This document shows positions 6,229-12,580 of a DNA stretch of 12,580 bases, piece after piece (the stretch's first letter is position 1; every line of letters starts with the position of its first letter). Source of the stretch: an uncultured Helicobacter sp. Its GTDB lineage: Bacteria; Campylobacterota; Campylobacteria; Campylobacterales; Helicobacteraceae. The DNA is taken from assembly GCA_944325475.1 (NCBI GenBank), contig CALVAF010000051.1, forward strand, positions 1 through 12,580. Direction: 5' to 3'. A model generated the notes under the pieces. That model ran no database searches and was not told where the DNA came from. It was given only the letters and a program-made list of their open reading frames with translations. The position numbers were made by a program, and so were the translations under genes.

Positions 6229-9083
6229 AGAATTTCGGAATGTTTTTAGAGGTGGCAAAAGAGGTCTTTAAAGAGAGGATTTTTACGGATTATTTGAGGT
6301 GCTTTGCCTATGGAATTGATGCATCTTGCTATCGCTATATCCCAAAGGCAGTGGTGTGGGCAGATAATGAAGAAGAGGTTTCGCTACTTATTAAAATTGC
6401 TAGAGAATTTGAGATTCCATTAACCTTTAGGGCAGCTGGGACTTCACTTAGTGGGCAGGCTTGTAGTGAAAGTGTGCTGGTGGTGTGTTTTTGGCGGGAA
6501 ATTAAAATCACAGAGAATCAAGAAAGCATTTGGTGTGATTGTGGTGTAATTGGGATTAATGCTAATGAAGCCCTTATGCCTTTTGGTAAAAAAATCGGTC
6601 CTGACCCTGCCACGATTGCAAATGCGCAAATTGGTGGAATCTTTTCGAATAATTCTAGTGGAATGTGCTGTGGCGTGAAACAAAATAGCTACAATACGAT
6701 AAAATCTGTGCGTATGATTTTAGAAGATGGAAGTATTTTGGATACCTCTAGCGAAGATTCTTTTAGGGAGTTTTGCAATGCTCACCCAAAGCTAATTGAA
6801 GGCTTGATGAATCTTCATAGGGAAGTGAATGCAGATTTGGAACTCAAAAATCTCATCACTAAAAAATTTTCGATTAAAAACACAACTGGATATAGCCTTA
6901 ATGCCTTAGTGGATTTTGACAATCCAAAAGACATTTTGAATCACATTTTTATTGGAGCTGAAGGAACTTTAGGGTTTGTTAGTCGTGTGGAATATGAGAC
7001 GATTGAGGATTTGCCTTATAAAGCCTGTGCTTTGTTATTTTTTAAAGATATTTATGCAGCTAGCGAGGCAATTTTGCTTTTTGCGAAGAATGAAGTTATT
7101 ATCAGCGCTGCTGAAATTATGGATTATGCCTGTTTGCAGAGTGTGAAACATTTGGAGGGTTTGCCTAAAGAGATTTTAGAATTGCAAAATGGTAATTGTG
7201 CGATTCTCATTCAATTAGAATCGCAGACTAAAAAGAAGCTAGAGGACAATATTGCTTATCTCACTCCAAAGATAAAACGACTTCAAACACTTTTTAAAGT
7301 GCGTTTTAGCTTTGATAAAAAAGAGCAAGATTCGTGGTGGTTAATACGCAAGGGGATTTTGCCAATGGTAGCTGGGAATCGCCTAAAGGGAAGCACGGTT
7401 ATCACCGAGGATATTTGCTTTTTTATTGAGGATTTTACACGGGGAATTGCAGAAGTTATCAAGCTTTTTGAAAAATACCATTTTAAGGGGATTATTTTTG
7501 GGCATGCTTTAAGTGGGAATGTGCATTTTATTATTACGCCTAACCTAAGCAAACCAAAAGAATTAAAAAATTTCAAGGGCTTTATGGAGGAGTTAGCCCA
7601 AAAAGTAGCAAGCTATCAAGGCAGTATTAAAGCTGAGCATGGAACGGGCAGAATGGTTGCACCTTTTGTTGAGTTAGAATGGGGAGAGAAAGCCTATAAT
7701 CTTAATAAAAAAATCAAAAAGCTTTTTGATAGCAAAAATATTTTTAATCCCGATGTGATTTTGAGTGAAGACAAGGAGATTCACACTAAGAATCTTAAGC
7801 ACTCATTAGAGCATTACAATGCTGTAAGTGAGTTTATTGGAAAATGTATGGAATGTGGATTTTGCGAGAAAGCCTGTCCAACACTTGGTTTTACCCTCAC
7901 CCCAAGGCAACGCATTAGCGTGTATCAAGAAATTTGTCGTTTAGAATCAAAAGAATATTTAAACACACAAGAACAAAGGGAATTAAAGGAGTTAAAAGAG
8001 GGCTATGAGTATTATGGAATTGAGACTTGCGCGACTTGTTCGGCTTGTGCTAATCTCTGTCCTTTGCAAATTGATACGGCTAATATTGCTAAACTCACTA
8101 AAATTGGGCGTTATCCAAAGATTGCAAAATTGGTGGCAAAAAATTTCCATATAGCAGAGCCGATTTTGCAAAGCACGATTGCTTTTGCAAACCTAACAGA
8201 ATCACTCTCTAAGCCTCTTTCTAAAAAAATCAACACATTGATAAAAACCCCCATAATGCCAGATTATTTCCCTCAAAGCAATCTCCAAAGAAAATATGTT
8301 AATAAAATTAGAAATACGCCTTTAGAGGTTGTATATTTTTCTTCCTGTCTTAATCGTCTCTTTGCGCCACCAAAAGAAGCAAAAGACAAGCGAAGTATTC
8401 AAGAGGTTTTTGAAAGCCTTTGTCAAAAGGGTGGAATTAGTGTCATTTATCCCAAAAATCTTAAGGGTTTGTGCTGTTCTAAGGCTTTTAAGGATTATAA
8501 AGAAAGCGTTAAAGAAATGGCATTAAAGACTTTTACTGCTTTGGCAGAGGCAAGTAAAAATGGGGAAATTCCGATAGTTTGTGACCATAGTGCTTGCTCT
8601 TTGGAATTATTAGAGAGGGCTTATGAATTTGGGCTGTTTAAAAAGGTCCAATTAAAAATTTATGATATGCCAAGTTTTGTCTTGCAAAATCTCATTTTAA
8701 AGCTTGAAATCACACCTAGAGATTCAACTATTGGAGTGTATGCGCCCTGTTCCACACGGCATTATAAGCAAACACAAGACAATGAGGCAAATTTGTATGA
8801 GATTGCGAAACTTTGTACTAAAGAAGTGGTGATACACAAAGATACAAAATGTTGTGGATTTGCGGGAAATAAGGGCTTTTTAAATCCAGCACTTAACCAA
8901 GCGGCTTTGAAAAATTTTGTGAAATTTTATGATAAAAGTTCGATTTTATCGGGATATTCTAGCTCTAGTACTTGTGGGATAGGCTTGAGTGCTAATACGC
9001 AAAAGGTTTGGCAGCATATTATTTATTTACTTGATTCTTGTTCTCAAAGGAAGCAAAAATTAAGAATTAAAGAAAGATTTTAA
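6225..9083 (+). CDS. dld: FAD/Fe-S lactate dehydrogenase, quinone-dependent type (probably D-lactate)
   Basis: Respiratory lactate oxidase expected to feed electrons to the quinone pool from the inner face of the membrane. The 952-residue protein fuses three parts. The FAD-binding domain (about 36-260) shows RAAGTSLSGQ (69-78), GPDPAT (125-130), GGIFSNNSSG (137-146) and GAEGTLGF (244-251). The FAD-oxidase C-terminal domain (about 265-515) has GHALSGNVH (426-434) and EHGTGR (471-476). A ferredoxin-like module carries two Cx2Cx2Cx3CP clusters at C541/544/547/551 and C602/605/608/612. Two cysteine-rich CCG-type domains follow: C708, C750-C751, C786, C791; then C842, C876-C877, C917. No signal peptide or membrane helix is seen. 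It resembles what I recall of H. pylori HP1222 and C. jejuni Cj1585c. Substrate stereochemistry cannot be read from sequence. It starts inside the dapE stop codon (ATGA overlap), so the two are co-translated. Confidence 0.88.
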   Translation: MKNFGMFLEVAKEVFKERIFTDYLRCFAYGIDASCYRYIPKAVVWADNEEEVSLLIKIAREFEIPLTFRAAGTSLSGQACSESVLVVCFWREIKITENQESIWCDCGVIGINANEALMPFGKKIGPDPATIANAQIGGIFSNNSSGMCCGVKQNSYNTIKSVRMILEDGSILDTSSEDSFREFCNAHPKLIEGLMNLHREVNADLELKNLITKKFSIKNTTGYSLNALVDFDNPKDILNHIFIGAEGTLGFVSRVEYETIEDLPYKACALLFFKDIYAASEAILLFAKNEVIISAAEIMDYACLQSVKHLEGLPKEILELQNGNCAILIQLESQTKKKLEDNIAYLTPKIKRLQTLFKVRFSFDKKEQDSWWLIRKGILPMVAGNRLKGSTVITEDICFFIEDFTRGIAEVIKLFEKYHFKGIIFGHALSGNVHFIITPNLSKPKELKNFKGFMEELAQKVASYQGSIKAEHGTGRMVAPFVELEWGEKAYNLNKKIKKLFDSKNIFNPDVILSEDKEIHTKNLKHSLEHYNAVSEFIGKCMECGFCEKACPTLGFTLTPRQRISVYQEICRLESKEYLNTQEQRELKELKEGYEYYGIETCATCSACANLCPLQIDTANIAKLTKIGRYPKIAKLVAKNFHIAEPILQSTIAFANLTESLSKPLSKKINTLIKTPIMPDYFPQSNLQRKYVNKIRNTPLEVVYFSSCLNRLFAPPKEAKDKRSIQEVFESLCQKGGISVIYPKNLKGLCCSKAFKDYKESVKEMALKTFTALAEASKNGEIPIVCDHSACSLELLERAYEFGLFKKVQLKIYDMPSFVLQNLILKLEITPRDSTIGVYAPCSTRHYKQTQDNEANLYEIAKLCTKEVVIHKDTKCCGFAGNKGFLNPALNQAALKNFVKFYDKSSILSGYSSSSTCGIGLSANTQKVWQHIIYLLDSCSQRKQKLRIKERF

Positions 9084-9094
9084 TACAAAAAAAG

Positions 9095-9100
9095 TAGAAT
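9095..9100 (+). promoter_or_regulatory. Possible -10 box upstream of alaS
   Basis: TAGAAT preceded by an A-rich stretch lies in the 50-base gap between the lactate dehydrogenase stop and the alaS ATG at 9134. It is a five-of-six match to TATAAT. No terminator hairpin is seen in the gap, so read-through from the upstream operon is equally possible. Confidence 0.3.
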
Positions 9101-9133
9101 TTTAAAGTTTTTTAGATTTCTTAAAGGTTTGTT

Positions 9134-11695
9134 ATGAAAAAAGATATTCGTGCTTTATTTTTGGAGTTTTTTCAAAGCAAGGGGCATAAAGTCTATGAAT
9201 CAATGCCCCTTGTCCCTGATGATCCCTCCTTGCTTTTTACTAATGCTGGAATGGTGCAGTTTAAAGATGTTTTTACTGGTAAAGTCCCCACTCCAAATCC
9301 CAATATCGCTACAAGTGCGCAGTTGTGTATCCGCGCTGGGGGCAAACATAATGATTTAGAAAATGTCGGCTACACTTCAAGGCATCACACGCTTTTTGAA
9401 ATGCTTGGGAATTTTAGCTTTGGGGCGTATTTCAAAAAGGAAGCTATTGCCTATGCGTGGGAGTTTGTTACGGAAGTTTTGGGTTTTAGTAAAGAGGTGC
9501 TTTATGTAACCATTCATGAAAGTGATGATGAGGCATTTGAGCTGTGGAAAGCGCATATCAAACCTAACCGCATTAAGAGAATGGGGGATAAGGATAACTT
9601 TTGGCAAATGGGTGATACGGGTCCCTGTGGTCCTTGTAGCGAGATTTTTGTGGATCAGGGCGCTGAGAAATTCAATGGTCCAGAAGATTATTTTGGGGGT
9701 GATGGAGATCGATTCTTAGAGATTTGGAATCTTGTCTTTATGCAATATGAAAGGGATAATGAGGGGAATTTAAAACTGCTTCCTAAGCCTAGTATTGATA
9801 CGGGAATGGGGCTAGAGCGTGTAATGGCACTGCTAGAAGGCAAAAGTAGCAATTTTGATTCTTCGCTTTTTATGCCTTTAATTGCAAAGGTGGAAGAGGT
9901 TGTGGGACAAAAATATTTCTATGAGAGTGGAGCAAGTTTTCGCGTTATTGCTGACCATGCAAGGGCAGTTGCATTTTTGCTTGCACAAGGCGTGAATTTT
10001 GACAAAGAAGGTAGGGGCTATGTGCTTAGGCGAATCTTACGCCGTGCCATTAGGCATGGGTATTTGCTGGGAATGCGGAAGCCCTTTGTTTATGAAGTTT
10101 TAGAGAGTGTGTGTGAAAATATGGGGAATCACTATGGCTATCTTAAAGAAAAGCAAGAAATTATTAAAGCACAATGCAAGGCAGAAGAGGAACGATTCTT
10201 TGAAACCCTTGAAAATGGTATGAATCTTTTTAGTAAAGAGCTTGAAGCTCTCAAAAAAGAGAAGCAAAAGGCGCTTTTTAGTGGGGAGATTGCCTTTAAA
10301 CTTTATGATACCTATGGATTCCCGCTTGATTTAACCCAAGATATGCTTAGAGAAAATGGCTTTGGTGTGGATATTGATAGCTTTGAAGTGTGTATGCAAA
10401 AACAAAAAGAGCAGGCAAAGGCAAATTGGAAAGGTAGTGGCGATAGTGAGCAAGAGGGGGATTTTAAGGCATTGCTTTCAAGGTTTGGAGAAAATGCCTT
10501 TGTGGGCTATGAATGTGTGCAATCTGAGGCGAAGATTTTAGCCTTGTTAGATGAAAACTTCAAAGAAGTGGAGAGATTGTGTGGCAAGGGCTATGTGATG
10601 TTTGATAAAACACCGCTTTATCCGCAATCTGAAGGTCCTATTGGCGATAAGGGAAGAATCTTGGATAAAGGTGAAATTCTAGGCAATATTACCGATACCA
10701 AAAAATATTTTGGATTAAATATCTCAACATTAGAAGCTTTAAAACCCCTAAAAATAGGGCAGGAAGTTTATGTGGAAGTGAGTAAGGAACGACTAGAGAT
10801 TGCTAAACACCATAGCGCAACACATTTGCTGCATAAGGCTTTAAGGGAAGTTTTAGGGGAGCATATCACACAGGCTGGAAGTTTGGTGGAAGCTAATCGC
10901 TTGCGTTTTGATTTTTCACACCCAAAATCCTTAAGCTATGAAGAGTTAGAAAAGATTGAATTGTTAGTGAATGAAAAAATTTTAAAAAGCTCCCCGCAAG
11001 TTTGTGAGACTATGGGGATTGAGGCGGCTAAGGCTAAGGGGGCTATGGCACTATTTGGCGAGAAATATGGGGAAAATGTGCGGGTGATTAGTTTTGGGGA
11101 TTCTATTGAGCTGTGTGGTGGAATCCATGTTGAGAATACTGCAAATATCGGAAGTTTTTATATCCTTAAAGAAAGTGGTGTGAGTAGTGGAGTGAGGAGA
11201 ATTGAAGCGGTTTGTGGTAGGGCGGCATACAGCTATGCAAAAGGGGCTTTAAGAGAGATTGCTAGAGCAAAAGAAGAGCTAAAGACACAAAATCTGCTTG
11301 ATGGAATCAAAAAGCAAAAAGAGCAAATCAAAGCCCTAAAATCCCAAGGTGGAAATTCCAAAGAGGAAGTCAAAAATCTCAAGATTCAAGATATCAAGGG
11401 AATCTCAGTAGTGGTGCAGGGATTTAGTGGAAGTAATATTAAAGAAGTCATTGATGAGACTAAAAATAAATATGAAAAAGTGGCAGTTTTACTTATTGAT
11501 AACCATGGCAAAATCGCTGCGGGAGTTAAAAATGCGCCCATTAAAGCTGGAATTTGGGTTAAGGAAGTGGCACAAATCATGGGTGGAAATGGTGGTGGTA
11601 GAGATGACTTTGCAACTGCTGGAGGCAAGGAGTTAGAAAAAATTGAAGAAGCCCTGCAAAAAGCAAAGGAATTTGTGTTCCAATGCCTGTCATAA
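9134..11695 (+). CDS. alaS: Alanyl-tRNA synthetase
   Basis: Charges tRNA-Ala with alanine and hydrolyses mischarged seryl- and glycyl-tRNA-Ala. The 853-residue protein has the complete domain order. The class II catalytic core (about 1-245) includes LFTNAGMVQFK (34-44), ARAGGKHNDLENVG-type motif (65-79, here IRAGGKHNDL), GDTGPCGPCSE (160-170) and DTGMGLERV (222-230). A tRNA-recognition region follows (about 246-440), then the editing domain, with zinc-ligand motifs HHSATHLLH (559-567) and CGGIH (661-665). A coiled linker and the C-terminal oligomerisation domain (about 700-853) end with GGNGGGRDDFATAGG (817-831). The ATG at 9134 has AAAGG 6 bases upstream. The editing-domain loop reads PQSEGPIGDKG (497-507) where SGGQVGD is usual. 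Length is normal. The stop lies 21 bases before the next gene, which suggests co-transcription. Confidence 0.97.
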   Translation: MKKDIRALFLEFFQSKGHKVYESMPLVPDDPSLLFTNAGMVQFKDVFTGKVPTPNPNIATSAQLCIRAGGKHNDLENVGYTSRHHTLFEMLGNFSFGAYFKKEAIAYAWEFVTEVLGFSKEVLYVTIHESDDEAFELWKAHIKPNRIKRMGDKDNFWQMGDTGPCGPCSEIFVDQGAEKFNGPEDYFGGDGDRFLEIWNLVFMQYERDNEGNLKLLPKPSIDTGMGLERVMALLEGKSSNFDSSLFMPLIAKVEEVVGQKYFYESGASFRVIADHARAVAFLLAQGVNFDKEGRGYVLRRILRRAIRHGYLLGMRKPFVYEVLESVCENMGNHYGYLKEKQEIIKAQCKAEEERFFETLENGMNLFSKELEALKKEKQKALFSGEIAFKLYDTYGFPLDLTQDMLRENGFGVDIDSFEVCMQKQKEQAKANWKGSGDSEQEGDFKALLSRFGENAFVGYECVQSEAKILALLDENFKEVERLCGKGYVMFDKTPLYPQSEGPIGDKGRILDKGEILGNITDTKKYFGLNISTLEALKPLKIGQEVYVEVSKERLEIAKHHSATHLLHKALREVLGEHITQAGSLVEANRLRFDFSHPKSLSYEELEKIELLVNEKILKSSPQVCETMGIEAAKAKGAMALFGEKYGENVRVISFGDSIELCGGIHVENTANIGSFYILKESGVSSGVRRIEAVCGRAAYSYAKGALREIARAKEELKTQNLLDGIKKQKEQIKALKSQGGNSKEEVKNLKIQDIKGISVVVQGFSGSNIKEVIDETKNKYEKVAVLLIDNHGKIAAGVKNAPIKAGIWVKEVAQIMGGNGGGRDDFATAGGKELEKIEEALQKAKEFVFQCLS

Positions 11696-11704
11696 AAGAG
11701 CGCT

Positions 11705-11713
11705 AAAGGAGGG
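11705..11713 (+). promoter_or_regulatory. Shine-Dalgarno sequence of the HEAAH-protein gene
   Basis: AAAGGAGGG, 3 to 4 bases before the ATG at 11717, is a strong ribosome binding site and fixes the start of the next gene. No promoter is recognisable between alaS and this site. Confidence 0.65.
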
Positions 11714-11716
11714 AAA

Positions 11717-12384
11717 ATGCAAGTTGGAAATGCTAATTTTTATTTAATCCCTAACCTTTGGAGAGAGCAAACTTACGCTTCAAAAAAGCCAGAATCGAAT
11801 CTGACTTCACAAGATGATTTTAATATTCAAATGACAGAAGATAAAGAAAATCAAGAAGAAAAAAACATGACAATAGTAAATGGCAAGGAGCTAGAGCCAG
11901 ACCAAGTGCAATATGTGCGTGAGCTAGAAAGTATTGATAGGAATGTTAAAGCCCATGAGGCAGCCCATATTGCAGCAGGTGCTGGGGTTGTGAGTGGTGG
12001 GGCAAGCTATGGATACACAAGGGGACCTGATGGCAAGATGTATGCAACTTCTGGGGAAGTGCCAATCTCCATAAAAGAGGGTAAAACTCCCAAAGAGACT
12101 ATCCAAAATGCAAGACAGATTGTCGCAGCAGCTATGGCACCTGCTGACCCAAGTCCGCAGGATTATAAAGTTGCTGCAAGCGCGATACAAATGGAGAATC
12201 AAGCAAGAACAAAGCACAAGAACAAACGCAAGAAAATCAAGAAAGACTAAAAGAACAAGAGAGAAAAAGAGAGGGACAAACGCAAGAAGAGCTGTTTTTT
12301 GAGGATTCTAAAAGGCAATATGCCCTGCAAAGTTATGCTAAAAATCAAACTTCCTACCAACCCAGAATTGAGATTGCTGGCTAA
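11717..12384 (+). pseudogene. SprA-related putative metalloprotease family gene, apparently frameshifted near its 3' end
   Basis: The open frame from ATG 11717 runs to a TAA at 12248-12250 (177 residues). The core resembles the SprA-related/putative metalloprotease family known in Campylobacter (CJM1_0395 type): HEAAH (80-84, a zinc-type HExxH), GGASYGYTRGPDG (94-106), YATSGEV (109-115), and AAAMAPADPSPQDYKVAASA (137-156). No signal peptide or membrane helix is seen; the N-terminal 60 residues are polar and low in order. The in-frame end (RTKHKNKRKKIKKD) is an unnatural lysine-rich run. The -1 frame, open from 12169 to the TAA at 12382-12384, reads as a plausible continuation: AQEQTQENQERLKEQ, then EELFFEDSKRQYALQSYAK and QPRIEIAG. 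A single missing base, perhaps an A in the run 12211-12213, would restore a protein of about 222 residues. It could be a real mutation, a sequencing error or, less likely, programmed frameshifting. The HEAAH core lies upstream and is intact, so the product may still fold. Function unknown. Confidence 0.65.
12222..12288 (+). repeat. Two direct copies of a 13-bp sequence in the frameshifted tail
   Basis: ACAAACGCAAGAA occurs at 12222-12234 and again at 12276-12288, 54 bases (18 codons) apart and in the same frame; in the proposed restored frame both encode QTQE in a glutamine/glutamate-rich, coiled-coil-like stretch. Multiples of three between copies fit a protein-coding repeat and support that frame being the ancestral one. 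Confidence 0.6.
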
Positions 12385-12580
12385 CGATAATCATTAAGGT
12401 AGCGGTAGTTTTATAAAGAAATTTAGATAAGAATCTGCAAACAAACCCACTAAAGAAGCAAAATAAAACTAAGAAGTTACAAATTAGCCCTTTTGCTCTA
12501 AGCTTTCTCCTCCTCATACCCCCACTAAGCTAGATACAAAGAAAGAATATATATAATCTATGAAATTTTGGTTTTTATAA
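12385..12580. other. Non-coding or repeat-like segment at the window end
   Basis: No convincing gene is visible here. On the minus strand an open frame of 59 codons runs from ATG 12517-12515 to TAG 12340-12338. It starts MRRRKLRAKGLICNF and continues into a hydrophobic, cysteine-containing stretch like a short membrane segment, but it overlaps the proposed 3' end of the HEAAH gene and lacks a good Shine-Dalgarno. No strong terminator hairpin was found after 12384. The extreme end has TATAAT at 12552-12557, which may be the -10 box of a gene lying beyond the window; the ATG at 12560 hits a stop after six codons. Confidence 0.4.
12552..12557 (+). promoter_or_regulatory. Possible -10 box for a gene beyond the window
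   Basis: TATAAT within gaatatatataatct is a perfect -10 consensus, but in very A/T-rich sequence and without a visible downstream gene, so it is only suggestive. Confidence 0.3.

Noticed and set aside
8329..8526. Small plus-strand frame inside the lactate dehydrogenase gene
   Set aside because: It lies wholly within the CCG-domain region of a long gene with intact motifs and has no independent start signal.
12108..12302. Third open frame of 64 codons across the end of the HEAAH gene
   Set aside because: It reads as Arg/Lys/Thr-rich nonsense from CAAGAA-type repeats, lacks a ribosome binding site, and is a shadow of the Q/E-rich frame.
1..12580. CRISPR array, tRNA/rRNA genes, insertion sequences or defence genes
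   Set aside because: No regularly spaced repeats, cloverleaf-like sequence, transposase or terminal inverted repeat was found on reading both strands.

Overview
The window is A/T-rich, gene-dense and almost free of intergenic space. Its gene content and promoter style (TATAAT -10 boxes with little recognisable -35, often preceded by AAGC or TGn) fit a Campylobacterota genome. The grouping tlyA-ribF with pyrB nearby and a large FAD/Fe-S lactate dehydrogenase points to Helicobacter, more likely an enterohepatic species than H. pylori because of the udg gene and the different gene order. This assignment rests on recognition of protein families, not on a database search.

Layout: (1) Positions 1-773, minus strand: the 5' part of pyrB (aspartate carbamoyltransferase), cut by the window edge. 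(2) 774-910: a divergent control region with a -10 box for each direction. (3) 911-5060, plus strand: a tightly packed run of udg (UDP-glucose dehydrogenase), a small lipoprotein gene, tlyA (rRNA 2'-O-methyltransferase), ribF (FMN/FAD synthesis) and cmoA (carboxy-SAM synthase for tRNA wobble uridine modification). These genes overlap or abut, so they look like one translationally coupled operon. (4) 5061-9083: a clear promoter, then dapE (lysine/peptidoglycan precursor pathway), overlapping by ATGA with a 952-residue FAD/Fe-S lactate dehydrogenase. (5) 9134-11695: alaS (alanyl-tRNA synthetase). (6) 11717-12384: a gene of the SprA-related/putative metalloprotease family with an HEAAH motif, whose C-terminal part appears displaced into another frame by a one-base deletion. 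(7) 12385-12580: non-coding or repeat-like sequence ending in a -10-like TATAAT.

Most of the window is ordinary core metabolism and translation: pyrimidine synthesis, rRNA and tRNA modification, flavin cofactors, lysine/DAP synthesis, lactate oxidation and tRNA charging. A loose link is visible: RibF makes the FAD used by the lactate dehydrogenase, and TlyA, CmoA and AlaS all serve translation. I found no CRISPR array, tRNA or rRNA gene, insertion sequence or obvious defence system. The least explained parts are the HEAAH protein with its frameshift, the small lipoprotein gene, and the last 200 bases.
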